A stretch of DNA of 64,000 nt, taken from Holophagales bacterium (GTDB taxonomy: Bacteria; Acidobacteriota; Thermoanaerobaculia; Multivoradales; Multivoraceae). Shown here one piece after another: positions 1 to 9,038 of this stretch (within the stretch, counting starts at the first letter, position 1; each line of letters starts with the position of its first letter). The stretch is from positions 2,501 to 66,500 of the forward strand of contig VYDI01000019.1 in the NCBI GenBank assembly GCA_009843505.1, in the 5' to 3' direction. Under the pieces are notes generated by a model. It saw only the letters and a list, made by a program, of their open reading frames with translations, was not told the DNA's origin and did not search any database. Both the position numbers and the translations under genes were made by a program.

Positions 1-556
1 CCCCCGACTCCAGTCCGATCAACACGTCGCCTGAGCGCACGGCCGATCCGTCGAGGATCCTGCCGCACTCCACAACCCCGACGATGAACCCCACCAGCTC
101 GTAGTCGCCGGGCTGGTAGAAGCCGGGCATCTCGGCGGTCTCTCCGCCGAGCAGTGCGCAGCGGTTCGCGATGCATGCACCCGCGACGCCGCCCACCAGC
201 GAGGTCATGGCCGCGCCATCGAGCTTGCCGGCGCCGACGTAGTCGAGGAAGAAGAGCGGCGTCGCCCCCTGCACGAGAATGTCGTTGACACAGTGGTTGA
301 CGAGGTCACCGCCAACCGTGCTGAAGTCGCCGGCCATCCGGGCCACGCTGAGCTTCGTGCCGACGCCGTCGGCCGAAGCGACCAGAACCGGATCGCGTAC
401 CGACGCCGGCAAGGCGAAGAGACCGCCGAAAGTCCCCAGACCGCTCAGAACGCCCTCCGTGTACGTCGACTTCACGAGGCCGCCGATGCCTCCCAAAGCG
501 CGATCCTGGGCCTCCAGGTCGACTCCGGCCTCCCGGTAGGCGTCGGCCCCCGTCAT
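1..556 (-). CDS. purM: PurM, phosphoribosylformylglycinamidine cyclo-ligase (AIR synthetase), N-terminal part
   Basis: Makes aminoimidazole ribonucleotide from FGAM with ATP, step five of de novo purine synthesis in the cytosol. The reading frame is cut by the window start; about 185 codons are visible. Translation from the ATG at 556 gives the PurM hallmarks: a Gly-rich stretch GGIGGLV, then VLVASADGVGTK, VNDILVQGATPLFFLDY and LLGGETAEMPGFY, which line the ATP and FGAM sites in this family. The start ATG overlaps the purF stop as ATGA, so the two genes are translationally coupled and purM ends the purS-Q-L-F-M operon as far as can be seen. Nothing suggests that it is damaged; it is only truncated by the window. 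Confidence 0.95.
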   Translation of the reverse strand, partial: MTGADAYREAGVDLEAQDRALGGIGGLVKSTYTEGVLSGLGTFGGLFALPASVRDPVLVASADGVGTKLSVARMAGDFSTVGGDLVNHCVNDILVQGATPLFFLDYVGAGKLDGAAMTSLVGGVAGACIANRCALLGGETAEMPGFYQPGDYELVGFIVGVVECGRILDGSAVRSGDVLIGLESG

Positions 557-1956
557 GCCCTGGAGGCGGCAGCTTCAAGGCGAAGCGGGAAGAGCTCCGC
601 CTGCGGCTCGCCCTGGTTCTCGGCCGGAACGGGGTAGTCGCCGCTCCAGCACGCGGTGCAGTAGGAATCCGGGCTGCCCGAGACACTTCCGAGCACTCCC
701 TCGAGCGAGAGATAGGCGAGGCTGTCGGCTCGGATGAAGCGGCGGATCTCCTCCTGCGAATGGTCGGACGCGATGAGTTCGCTGCGGGTCGGCGTATCAA
801 TGCCATAGACGCAGGAGAACGCCGTCGGCGGCGACGTGATCCGGACATGCACCTCGGTGGCGCCGGCTTCACGGACCATGTTCACGATCTTGCGCGATGT
901 CGTGCCCCGGACAATCGAGTCATCGACCAGCACGATCCGCTTGCCGGCAATCAACTCGCGAACCGGGTTCAGCTTCACCTTCACGCCGAAGTGCCGGATC
1001 GACTGTTGCGGCTCGATGAACGTCCGGCCGATGTAGTGATTCCGGATCAGGCCGAGTTCGATCGGAGTGCGCGAAGCCCGGCTGAATCCGAGTGCACCGT
1101 ACAGGCCGCTGTCGGGGACGGGTACCACGACATCAGCCTCTACCGGAGCTTCCCGGGCCAGCCGTGCCCCCATCTGCAGCCGGGATTGCGCCACGGTGTC
1201 CGAGAACACCTCGCTGTCCGGACGCGAGAAGTACACGTGCTCGAAGACGCACCGGGAGGCCCTCGCAACCGGCGGCAGTCGGTAGCTCTCGATCTGATCG
1301 CCCCGGGCCAGAACGACTTCGCCGCGATCCAGCTCACGCAGGGGTCGAGCCTCCAGCAAGTCGAAGGCGCAGGTCTCGGACGCGAAGCAGGGCTGTCCGT
1401 CCAGCTCCCCCAAGATCAGGGGCCGGAAACCGTGAGGGTCGCGAGCCGCGATCAGGCCTTCCCGGCTAATGAGCAGCAGGGAGTAGGCACCCCTGACGTC
1501 GCCCAGGACACGTAGCAGCGACTCGACGACTTCGTGATGCGGGCGGGTCGCCATCAGGTGGAGAAAGACCTCGGAGTCGCTGGTCGTCTGGAAGATCGAT
1601 CCCGCCGCTTCCAGCTCCTGGCGAGTCGCCATGGCGCTCACGAGGTTGCCGTTGTGAACGATGCCGAGCGGGCCCATCGAGGTCATGACGACGATCGGCT
1701 GCGCATTCGTGATCACGCTCGAGCCGGCCGTCGAGTAGCGGGTATGGCCGATCGCGCGACCTCCCGGGAGTTCGCTCAGCTTTCGCTCGTCGAAGATCTC
1801 GGCGACCTTCCCCATGCCGCGCTCGGCATGGAGCTGCTCCCCATCCCAGGAGACGATCCCCGCGCTCTCCTGGCCCCGGTGCTGCTGGGCGTAGAGGCCC
1901 AGGTAGGTGAGGTTCGCCGCGTCAGGCGCGCCCTCGATACCGAAGATGCCACACAT
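553..1956 (-). CDS. purF: PurF, amidophosphoribosyltransferase
   Basis: Commits PRPP to purine synthesis by transferring the glutamine amide to give phosphoribosylamine. The 467 residues start MCGIFGIEG, so Cys2 becomes the N-terminal nucleophile of the Ntn glutaminase domain after Met removal, with no propeptide. The phosphoribosyltransferase domain carries the PRPP loop VLVDDSIVRGTT at residues 343-354. Cys236, Cys382, Cys433 and Cys436 sit in the contexts (RCVFEHVYF, FSCVYGID, YCTACWSGDYP) that bind a [4Fe-4S] cluster in the Bacillus-type enzyme, so this is probably the oxygen-sensitive cluster-bearing form. It follows purL by 6 bases and overlaps purM by 4. Confidence 0.98.
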   Translation of the reverse strand: MCGIFGIEGAPDAANLTYLGLYAQQHRGQESAGIVSWDGEQLHAERGMGKVAEIFDERKLSELPGGRAIGHTRYSTAGSSVITNAQPIVVMTSMGPLGIVHNGNLVSAMATRQELEAAGSIFQTTSDSEVFLHLMATRPHHEVVESLLRVLGDVRGAYSLLLISREGLIAARDPHGFRPLILGELDGQPCFASETCAFDLLEARPLRELDRGEVVLARGDQIESYRLPPVARASRCVFEHVYFSRPDSEVFSDTVAQSRLQMGARLAREAPVEADVVVPVPDSGLYGALGFSRASRTPIELGLIRNHYIGRTFIEPQQSIRHFGVKVKLNPVRELIAGKRIVLVDDSIVRGTTSRKIVNMVREAGATEVHVRITSPPTAFSCVYGIDTPTRSELIASDHSQEEIRRFIRADSLAYLSLEGVLGSVSGSPDSYCTACWSGDYPVPAENQGEPQAELFPLRLEAAASRA

Positions 1957-1962
1957 TCCGGC

Positions 1963-4215
1963 CTAGCCTACCGCTCGCGGCAGGGCCTCCCTCCAGACCC
2001 GCCGCAAGTCGTCGACCGCACTATCGACGGCGCCGCCGTCGAAGTCCAGAACGAGGCGGTCACCTCCCACGTCGCCGATCTCCCTGACCGGCACTCCACG
2101 GGACTCCGCCGCCGTCAGCAGATCTTCCGTCCGGTTGGCCGGAACCGTGACGATCGCTCGCGCCTGACTCTCCGAGAACAGGGATAGCGGCCCGCAGTCG
2201 ACCGCGGCCCGCACGCCGATCCCGCGGGCCATCGCGCATTCGGCCAGGGCCAGGAGTAAACCGCCGTCGGCGAGATCGTGACAGCCGCTCAGCCAGCCGG
2301 CGCGCCGCGACTGCCGGAGCAGCCCGTGCAGCGCCACTTCGGCCTCCAGGTCGACCTCGGGTGGGCGCCCCGCCTCGACCCCAAGGAGCAGACGCTGGTA
2401 AGCCGAGCCCCCGTACTCGCCGCTGTCGAAACCGAGCAGCACCACCCGGTCGCCCGGCCGCCAGAACCCGCACCCCAGCACCAGGTGGAGGTCTCCCTCC
2501 GTCCCCACGTCCTCCAGGCGATCGATGACGCCGACGATCGCCACGGTGGGGGTTGGATGAACCGCTTCACCCTCCGTCTCGTTGTACAACGACACGTTGC
2601 CCGAGATGACGGGCACGTCGAAGGCCCGACAGGCCTCGGCCATGCCCTCGATGCACTCCCGGAGTTGCCAGGCGATACCAGGGTTCTCCGGCGAACCGAA
2701 GTTGAGACAGTTCGTCATGCCCACCGGCTCCGCGCCGACCGTCGCCAGGTTGCGGACCGCTTCGGCCACCGCCTGCCGCCCCCCCATCCGCGGCTCAAGC
2801 CAGCAGTAGGACGGGTTGACATCCGAGGTCAGCGCCAGCGCTGAAGGGGTTCCCTTGAGCCGCAGCACGGCAGCGTCGGAGCCCGGACCGACGATCGTGT
2901 TCGAGCGCACGGTCGAGTCGTACTGCCGATGGATCCACGTCTTGTCGCCGAGCTCCGGCGTCCCGAGGAGATCCTTCAACGCCCGAAGCGGATCCTCCGG
3001 CGGGTCGCAGGCCACGGCCTGCTGACGCTCCTGAAGGTCCGCGGAAGGGGCCGCCGGCCGATCGTAGACCGGCGCTCCATCGACCAGCGGCTCGACCGGC
3101 ATGTCCGCGACGGTGCGGCCGCGAAACGTGAGGCGTGCGCGCCCGCTATCGGTGACTCGGCCGATTCTCGACGCCTCGAGACCCCAACGGGACAGAATCT
3201 CGACGACGGCCTTCTCCTGCCCCCTCTGGGTGACGAAGACCATCCGTTCCTGCGACTCGGAGAGCATGATCTCGTAGGGAGTCAGGGAGGCCTCGCGCAG
3301 CGGCACGAGGTCCAGATCGAGCTCAACTCCCGCGCCGCCACGGGCGGCCATCTCGAAGCAGGAGCTGGTCAGGCCAGCGGCGCCCATGTCCTGCACGCCG
3401 AGCACCACTCCGCTCCTCATCGCCTCCAGGCTCGCCTCGAGCAGGACCTTCTCCGTGAACGGATCACCCACCTGCACCGTGGGCCGCTTCGCCTCGCTCT
3501 CGCTGTCGAACGCCTCCGACGCCATCGTGGCGCCGTGAATGCCGTCGCGACCGGTGCGGCTGCCGGCATAGAGAATCGGGTTGCCAGAACCCGAAGCAGT
3601 GGCGGTGAAGATCCGGTCCTGGCGGCAGACACCGAGCGCGAAGGCGTTGACCAGGATGTTGCCGTTGTAGGACCGGTGGAACCCGGTCTCGCCTCCGACG
3701 GTGGGGATGCCGACGCAGTTGCCGTAGTCCCCGATACCGCGCACCACGCCGTCGACGAGATGCCTCATCCGCGCGCCCCGTTCCCCCTCGATCTCGCCGA
3801 ACCTCAGCGAATCCAGGCAGGCGATCGGACGCGCGCCCATCGTGAACACGTCGCGCAGGATTCCGCCCACGCCGGTGGCGGCGCCCTGGTAAGGCTCGAT
3901 GAAGCTCGGGTGGTTGTGGCTCTCCATCTTGAAGGCCGCGACCCAGCCGTGGCCTACATGGACGACCCCGGCGTTCTCGCCCGGCCCGTGCACGACCCGC
4001 CGGCTCCGGGTCGGGAACCGCCGCAGGTGAATCTTGGACGACTTGTAGGAGCAGTGCTCCGAGTAAAGGGCCGAGGCGATGCCCAGCTCGGTGTAGGTCG
4101 GACTGCGACCCAGCAGATCGCAGAGTCCGCCAAACTCCTCGTCGGTCAGACCGTGATCGGCCGCCAGGACCGAATCGACGACCGGCTCGCCTGCCGTGGA
4201 ACCCGGCGTCGTCAC
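1963..4215 (-). CDS. purL: PurL, phosphoribosylformylglycinamidine synthase subunit II (small form)
   Basis: ATP-dependent synthetase subunit that converts FGAR to FGAM using ammonia delivered by PurQ. At 750 residues it is the small PurL that needs separate PurS and PurQ, both encoded just upstream, rather than the ~1300-residue fused enzyme of Proteobacteria. The N-terminus has [12 protein letters not shown], followed by [19 protein letters not shown] and [16 protein letters not shown], the conserved ATP and substrate loops of the PurM/PurL fold, and the pattern is echoed in the second half ([22 protein letters not shown]). The start is GTG at 4215, 6 bases after the purQ stop. Confidence 0.97.
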   Translation of the reverse strand: MTTPGSTAGEPVVDSVLAADHGLTDEEFGGLCDLLGRSPTYTELGIASALYSEHCSYKSSKIHLRRFPTRSRRVVHGPGENAGVVHVGHGWVAAFKMESHNHPSFIEPYQGAATGVGGILRDVFTMGARPIACLDSLRFGEIEGERGARMRHLVDGVVRGIGDYGNCVGIPTVGGETGFHRSYNGNILVNAFALGVCRQDRIFTATASGSGNPILYAGSRTGRDGIHGATMASEAFDSESEAKRPTVQVGDPFTEKVLLEASLEAMRSGVVLGVQDMGAAGLTSSCFEMAARGGAGVELDLDLVPLREASLTPYEIMLSESQERMVFVTQRGQEKAVVEILSRWGLEASRIGRVTDSGRARLTFRGRTVADMPVEPLVDGAPVYDRPAAPSADLQERQQAVACDPPEDPLRALKDLLGTPELGDKTWIHRQYDSTVRSNTIVGPGSDAAVLRLKGTPSALALTSDVNPSYCWLEPRMGGRQAVAEAVRNLATVGAEPVGMTNCLNFGSPENPGIAWQLRECIEGMAEACRAFDVPVISGNVSLYNETEGEAVHPTPTVAIVGVIDRLEDVGTEGDLHLVLGCGFWRPGDRVVLLGFDSGEYGGSAYQRLLLGVEAGRPPEVDLEAEVALHGLLRQSRRAGWLSGCHDLADGGLLLALAECAMARGIGVRAAVDCGPLSLFSESQARAIVTVPANRTEDLLTAAESRGVPVREIGDVGGDRLVLDFDGGAVDSAVDDLRRVWREALPRAVG

Positions 4216-4221
4216 TCGCGC

Positions 4222-4944
4222 TTACCCGCCCGCCGCCGCCAGCGAACCGACACGGCCGCCGCCGGCAGCCACCGCGCCCGCCAGGAGACCCAGGCCGTCC
4301 CGGTTCCCCAGCATCTCTTCGGCACATCGCTCGGGATGCGGCATCAGGCCCAGCACGTTGCCACCACCGTTGCAGATACCGGCGATCGCCCGCTCCGATC
4401 CGTTCAGGTTCGCCGCCGGCTCGAGCCGGCCGGCGGCGTCCACGTAGCGGAAGACGACCTGGCCGCGCCGCTCCAGTTCGTCAAGCGCCTCCTCGGTGTC
4501 CACGTAGTTGCCCTCGGCGTGCGCGATCGGCATCCGCAGCACGTCACCGCGCCGATAGTCGGAGCAATAGACCAGGTCGTCCCGCTCGACCCGCAAGTGG
4601 ACGTCGACGCTCAGAAACCGCAAGTCGCGATTCCGCCGCATCGCGCCCGGCAGCAGGCCCGTTTCCAGCAGCATCTGGAAACCGTTGCAGATACCGAGCA
4701 CCCGTCCTCCGGCCTCGGCGTGGCGCCGCACCGCGGCCATGATCGGCGAATGCGCGGCCATGGACCCAGCCCGGAGATAGTCGCCGTAAGAGAACCCGCC
4801 CGGCAAAACGACCAGCTCGCATCCTTCCAGCGACGTTTCCTGGTGCCACAGGAACGCCGTCTCCTGCTCGAGCACGTGACTCAGCACGTGGTACACGTCG
4901 TGGTCGCAGTTGCTCCCGGGAAAGACCACGATCCCGCACTTCAT
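4222..4944 (-). CDS. purQ: PurQ, glutaminase subunit of FGAM synthase
   Basis: Class I glutamine amidotransferase that hydrolyses glutamine and channels ammonia to PurL. I start it at ATG 4944 (MKCGIVVFPGSNCD, the standard PurQ N-terminus), giving 240 residues; the open frame continues 20 codons further up but inside purS. The catalytic Cys is Cys86 in RVLGICNGFQ, and the His-Glu pair lies in LMPHPERCAEEM. The C-terminus has an Ala/Gly-rich extension beyond the usual ~225 residues. The ATG overlaps the purS stop by 4 bases (ATGA), the spacing expected for subunits made in fixed ratio. Confidence 0.97.
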   Translation of the reverse strand: MKCGIVVFPGSNCDHDVYHVLSHVLEQETAFLWHQETSLEGCELVVLPGGFSYGDYLRAGSMAAHSPIMAAVRRHAEAGGRVLGICNGFQMLLETGLLPGAMRRNRDLRFLSVDVHLRVERDDLVYCSDYRRGDVLRMPIAHAEGNYVDTEEALDELERRGQVVFRYVDAAGRLEPAANLNGSERAIAGICNGGGNVLGLMPHPERCAEEMLGNRDGLGLLAGAVAAGGGRVGSLAAAGG

Positions 4945-5207
4945 TCCGAGACCCACTCCACCGTGTAGTCCTCGACGATCGGGTTGGCCAGGAGCTGCCG
5001 GCACATCCGGTCCACCGCCTCGGTCGCCTGCCTCTCGTCCGCGACATCGAGCGCGACCTCGAAGCTCTTGCCGGCACGGATGCGGCGTACGCCATCGAAT
5101 CCGATCCGACCCAGGGCATCCTCGATCGCCCGGCCCTGGGGGTCGAGCACCTCGGCGCGCGGATAAACCAGCACCCTTGCCACGAAACGGCTGTCTTGCG
5201 ACGTCAA
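4941..5207 (-). CDS. purS: PurS, small subunit of FGAM synthase
   Basis: The 88-residue PurS subunit, which bridges PurQ and PurL in the three-part FGAM synthase. Conserved family segments are EVLDPQGRAIEDALGRIGF and VRRIRAGKSFEV, and the length is about right (typically 80-85). Two starts are possible: TTG at 5207, preceded by a strong GGGAGGGG Shine-Dalgarno 5 bases upstream, or GTG at 5183, which would begin nearer the family's usual N-terminus. I chose TTG because of the ribosome-binding site. It is the first pur gene of the operon, 21 bases after the MBL-fold gene. Confidence 0.93.
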   Translation of the reverse strand: MTSQDSRFVARVLVYPRAEVLDPQGRAIEDALGRIGFDGVRRIRAGKSFEVALDVADERQATEAVDRMCRQLLANPIVEDYTVEWVSE

Positions 5208-5212
5208 CTCAA

Positions 5213-5220
5213 CCCCTCCC
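5213..5220 (-). promoter_or_regulatory. Shine-Dalgarno site that selects the purS TTG start
   Basis: GGGAGGGG on the minus strand, ending 5 bases before TTG 5207. No comparable site precedes the alternative GTG at 5183. Confidence 0.6.
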
Positions 5221-5228
5221 CGCGGCGC

Positions 5229-6107
5229 TCAGCCGCCAACCTCCAGCCAGGGTCCAGGCCGATGCTGCTCGGCCACCAGCAGCTTCGCCCGCGAGCGGCG
5301 CCGATCGAGCACCGGCTGCACCGCCGCGAACGCGAACGCCGGCGAGTTGTTCGTTTCCGAGAGATGACAAAGGACGACCCAGGACAGACGATCCGAAAGC
5401 AGGGCCTCGACCCCGGCGGCGGCATCCTCGTTGCTGAGGTGCCCCCGCCTCGACGCGACTCGCTCCTTCAGGCGCCAAGGGTATGGTCCCGTGCGCAGCA
5501 TGTCGAGATCGTGATTCGACTCCAGCACCAGAATGTCGAGGTCCTGGAGGCTCCGCCATGCCTCCGGCGTTCGGCAGCCCAGATCCGTCGCCAGCCCGAA
5601 GCGGTATCCTCCGCTGCTTTCGACCACGACTCCGACCGGCTCCCGCGCGTCGTGCGAAACCGGGAACACTTCGATCCGGAAGCCGGCGGCGGCAAGCGGC
5701 ACCCCGGCGCCCATCGGGCGGGCGAAGGACCCGAGGCCGCGCAACAGCGGCCCCTTGTACGTGCCGCGCGTGCCGTAGACCGGAACCCGGTGCCGCCTCG
5801 CGAAGCGGTCGACTCCCCGGCAGTGATCGTCGTGCTCGTGGGTCAGTAGAACCGCGTCGACGTCGGCGGCGGAACGGCCCACCGCCTCCAGCCGGCGTTC
5901 GAGTTCCCGGCACGAGAATCCAGCATCGACCAGGAGACAGCCTTCGCCACTCTCGACGATCGTGCTGTTGCCGCCGCTGCCGGAGCCGAGCACGGCGACG
6001 CGCAGGCCCGCGCCTCCGCCCGCTCTCCGCCGGCGCGAGTGCAGCTTCGATTCGCGGGCGGCAGCGGCCAGCGCGCCGTCGCCGAAGAGCGAGAGTTGCC
6101 GGCTCAA
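5229..6107 (-). CDS. MBL-fold metallo-hydrolase (YycJ/WalJ-like)
   Basis: Metallo-beta-lactamase-fold hydrolase of 292 residues. The Zn motif is LTHEHDDHCRG (His90, His92, Asp94, His95), and further metal ligands are likely in PVSHDA and SNHD. The overall plan (VAVLGSGSGGNSTIV near the start, then LLVDAGFSCRELERRL) matches the YycJ/WalJ branch, whose members have been suggested to act on DNA or RNA ends; the substrate here is unknown. About 35 basic residues precede the fold. The start appears to be TTG 6107, 7 bases past the preceding stop, with GGAG very close by; no ATG or GTG lies before the fold. It is co-directional with the pur genes and may share their transcript. Confidence 0.85.
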   Translation of the reverse strand: MSRQLSLFGDGALAAAARESKLHSRRRRAGGGAGLRVAVLGSGSGGNSTIVESGEGCLLVDAGFSCRELERRLEAVGRSAADVDAVLLTHEHDDHCRGVDRFARRHRVPVYGTRGTYKGPLLRGLGSFARPMGAGVPLAAAGFRIEVFPVSHDAREPVGVVVESSGGYRFGLATDLGCRTPEAWRSLQDLDILVLESNHDLDMLRTGPYPWRLKERVASRRGHLSNEDAAAGVEALLSDRLSWVVLCHLSETNNSPAFAFAAVQPVLDRRRSRAKLLVAEQHRPGPWLEVGG

Positions 6108-6114
6108 GCTCCTG

Positions 6115-9027
6115 CTAGAACCGCTGGCCGATCCAGAACGTCGTGCGGCTGTCGCCCGACTCCTTGAGATCCCACTGCGTCGCGAAGTCCCAGTGCAGAT
6201 CGAGGCCGAGCATCCGCACCGTGATCCCGAAGCCGTAGGCCGCGATCGCGTCGTCCAGCCGGCTGTTCTCGGAGTCCCAGACGTTGAAGTCCTGGATACC
6301 GTCGAAGTAAGCGCCGGCGATATCGACGAAGAAGCGCCCCTGAATTCCCTGGAAGGTCCAGATCGGCGTCACGAAGAAGTCGATCAGGGGGAAGCGCAGT
6401 TCGAGGTTGGTGAAGAAGCCGTGGTCGCCGACCATGTCGCGGAAGTCGACGCCGCGCACCGTGTCGAGCCCGCCGAAGTACACCGGGCTGGGGAAGTTCC
6501 CTTGCCTCACGCTGCCGAAGAGGCGGGTCGCGAAGACACTGCGCCGGGTGAGCGGGAAGTACTTGCGCGCGTCGAGCTGGAACGTCTGCGTCAGTGCGCC
6601 GGAGGTTTCGAGGTCGGGAGCGTACTCCGCCGACAGGCGGTAGCGGTGCCCGCTCGAGGGACCGGCTGGTCCGAACACCGTCGTGTCGCCCACCAGGGCG
6701 GCCTGGATCACCGGGTAGTCATCCTCTCGCGGAGTGATGGTCGGGATCGGCCGGCCGAAGTCGTCCAGCAGCAGGTTGAAGTCGCTGTCCCGGGCATACT
6801 GCTGGAAGTCCAGCTTGCGGCGCATGTAGCCGGCACCCAACTCGAACCGCCGGTAGAAGCTCATCGGATAGGAGATCGAGAAAATGGCGCCGGTCTGCTG
6901 GAAGAACGACCGGCCCCGCTCGTAGTACCCGTAGTTGTAGTCGTAGCCGATGTAGAAGGCCCGGTCGTCGAACAGCGACACCTGCCACTGCAGCCGCCTC
7001 GAGAGGTTCAGGTAGGTCACGTTGAACATCGAGAAACTCTCGATCGAGGCGAACGTGGTGAACAGCCGGCGGTCGCCCAGGAAGTCCGAGAACTGCAGGT
7101 AGACCTGGCCCAGGAAGGTCTGGTTGTCGTCCACGCCGACCGCGGTCTGGGCATCCTCCAGGAACAGGCGCCAGCCCCGCTTGTCCTCCTTGTTCGACTC
7201 GTCGATCGACACCTGAATGTCCGGCTCGAAGAGGTCGATCGCCGGGATCGGCTCGGAGGGTTCGCCCAGGTCCACGATCTGGACTTCCCCGATCGGTTCG
7301 TCGACGTCCGTCTCGTAGAGGTCGAACCGGCCCTGCCAGAAACCGGTGTACACCAGCCGGTCGTCACTCCCGGCCCGGCCCAGAACGGTCGGCTGGAAGC
7401 AGCCGGTGATCGCGTTCGTGTACTGGCGAAGCTCACCTGTCTCGATGTTCAGCCCGAAGATGTTCTCGGCGCCCGTGCGGTCCGACGTGAAGTACACCGT
7501 CCGGTCGTCGCTCGAGAACACCGGATCCGTGTTGTGGTGCTCGTCGCTGCCCAGCCGAACGCGCTCCATCGTCTCCAGGTTCAGACGGAACAGTTGGGCC
7601 ATTTCACCCGGAATCGAGGAGAACACGAGCCAGTTGCCGTCGTGAGAGTAAGACGGAGAGCCGTCGAAAACCGCGTCGTTGGTCAGGTTCCGGATCTCCA
7701 GCGTTCCCAGGTCGAGCTGGAAGATGTCGTACTGCCCGTTCTGGTTGCCGCCGAACGCGATGCTCCCGCCGTCCGGACTCCAGGCCGGCGCCGTTTGCTG
7801 CTCGATCTCCATGTCGATGACGCGGCGCACGCCCCCACCCAGGACATTGACGATGGCGAGGGAGTAGCCCGCCTCCTTGCGCACGAAGGCCGCCAGCGAG
7901 TTCCCGTCAGGCGAGAACGCCAGGTCGCTGCCGTGCTTGCGGCCCAGAGTCAGCATCTGGGCGACGTAGTGGCGGAAGTCCGCGGTGTAGCCCCGCGTCA
8001 GGTTGCGGACCGGCTCGCGCTCCTGGGTGTCGAAGAGCACGATGTCGACGTCGCCCTGGAAGGTCGAGAACGCCGCCACCAGGTCGCCTGAGGGGGACGC
8101 CACGGGTGACGTCTCCTGGCTGCCCTGGGGGCGGGTGCGGAAGGGCCGCCCGAAGTCGCTGGGCTCTCCGGTCGCCACCAGTTCGGGCAGGTACCGGTTG
8201 CGAAGCCAGCGACGGAACTCGAGGTCGAAGTCCTCCGGGTCCATGCGGAAGGCCCGTTCGATCGCCCGGCCCACCCGCGAGCCGATCGTGTTCCTGAACT
8301 CGAACAGGAAGTCGATCACCCCGTCGGCCCCCCAGCGCTCCTCCATGAAGTCGAAGGCGGCGTGGCCGTAGCGGTAGGCGAAGAAGCCGCCCGCCTGGCC
8401 CGAGGTAATCGGCGGCAGGCGGTCGTTGACGACCGCGTCCCGCAGGTACATCCGGTCGGAAGCGCTCTCATCCTCCGCGAAGTAGCTCGCCATGCCCTCC
8501 ATCAGCCACTGCGGCGGGCTGTTCGTCATCGCCCGCCCCAGGCTGCCGCCGAACAGGATGTGGTACTGGAAGATGTGGGTCAGCTCGTGGAGGATGAGCT
8601 CGTAGAGTTCGATGTCCGGCAGGTCGATGGGCAGAACCATCCGGAACCGCGCCGAGGTTGCGAAGGCCGCGACACCCTCCGGGATGAAGTTGACCATCAC
8701 GTTGTTCTGGAGGAAGTCGGAGTGCGTGTTGTAGATGATCAGCGGCGTCGGTTCCTGGATCTGGTAGTCCAGGTCGAGCGACAACTGGTCGTACGCGCTC
8801 TCCGCGAGTGAAGCCACCTTCTGCAGCTGCGGCTCACTCTCGGAGTAGTAGTAGATGTCGAAGTGAGTCGAGTGGTAGATGCGCCAGTCGAAGTCCTCGT
8901 AGCGGATCTTGTTCTTGCCGAAGCCCTGCGCCTCGAGACCGGCGGCCGCGCAGACCAGGAGCGCGCAGGCGAGGGCGGTGACGCGGATGGCCGGCATGCC
9001 AGCCGGCCGGGGTGGTGCTGAGCTCAC
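6115..9027 (-). CDS. Exported gluzincin-type metallopeptidase / TolB-like propeller / Omp85-type barrel fusion
   Basis: A 970-residue envelope protein with three recognisable parts. Residues 1-34 are a signal peptide (hydrophobic VTALACALLVCAAAG, likely cleaved after LEAQ). Residues ~45-300 form a peptidase-MA-like domain with HELTH at 147-151 and the downstream WLMEGMASYF Glu177, the zinc set of a gluzincin. Residues ~320-600 contain WD40-like PD40 blades (LAFSPDGNSLAAF, PAWSPDGGSIAFG, PVFSSDDRTVYFTS). Residues ~640-970 are a beta barrel with a TVRGVDF segment at 856-862, the Omp85/BamA signature loop, and a terminal Phe (IGQRF) as expected for BAM-dependent insertion. The GTG start at 9027 has AAGGAGG 4 bases upstream, overlapping the stop of the preceding gene. 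Function is unknown; surface or periplasmic proteolysis coupled to the barrel is inference. Confidence 0.85.
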   Translation of the reverse strand: MSSAPPRPAGMPAIRVTALACALLVCAAAGLEAQGFGKNKIRYEDFDWRIYHSTHFDIYYYSESEPQLQKVASLAESAYDQLSLDLDYQIQEPTPLIIYNTHSDFLQNNVMVNFIPEGVAAFATSARFRMVLPIDLPDIELYELILHELTHIFQYHILFGGSLGRAMTNSPPQWLMEGMASYFAEDESASDRMYLRDAVVNDRLPPITSGQAGGFFAYRYGHAAFDFMEERWGADGVIDFLFEFRNTIGSRVGRAIERAFRMDPEDFDLEFRRWLRNRYLPELVATGEPSDFGRPFRTRPQGSQETSPVASPSGDLVAAFSTFQGDVDIVLFDTQEREPVRNLTRGYTADFRHYVAQMLTLGRKHGSDLAFSPDGNSLAAFVRKEAGYSLAIVNVLGGGVRRVIDMEIEQQTAPAWSPDGGSIAFGGNQNGQYDIFQLDLGTLEIRNLTNDAVFDGSPSYSHDGNWLVFSSIPGEMAQLFRLNLETMERVRLGSDEHHNTDPVFSSDDRTVYFTSDRTGAENIFGLNIETGELRQYTNAITGCFQPTVLGRAGSDDRLVYTGFWQGRFDLYETDVDEPIGEVQIVDLGEPSEPIPAIDLFEPDIQVSIDESNKEDKRGWRLFLEDAQTAVGVDDNQTFLGQVYLQFSDFLGDRRLFTTFASIESFSMFNVTYLNLSRRLQWQVSLFDDRAFYIGYDYNYGYYERGRSFFQQTGAIFSISYPMSFYRRFELGAGYMRRKLDFQQYARDSDFNLLLDDFGRPIPTITPREDDYPVIQAALVGDTTVFGPAGPSSGHRYRLSAEYAPDLETSGALTQTFQLDARKYFPLTRRSVFATRLFGSVRQGNFPSPVYFGGLDTVRGVDFRDMVGDHGFFTNLELRFPLIDFFVTPIWTFQGIQGRFFVDIAGAYFDGIQDFNVWDSENSRLDDAIAAYGFGITVRMLGLDLHWDFATQWDLKESGDSRTTFWIGQRF

Positions 9028-9031
9028 TGCT

Positions 9032-9038
9032 CCTCCTT
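9032..9038 (-). promoter_or_regulatory. Shine-Dalgarno site that selects GTG 9027
   Basis: AAGGAGG on the minus strand, 4 bases before GTG 9027. It overlaps the TAA stop of the upstream gene (9037-9039), so the two genes are tightly coupled. It favours GTG 9027 over the ATG ten codons later. Confidence 0.7.

Noticed and set aside
2929..4968. Very long open frames on the strand opposite purL/purQ, and likewise opposite 5962-8091, 12743-14380, 32046-34244 and 42850-44247.
   Set aside because: High GC leaves antisense frames open. They are Arg/Pro/His-rich, match no family and mirror conserved genes.
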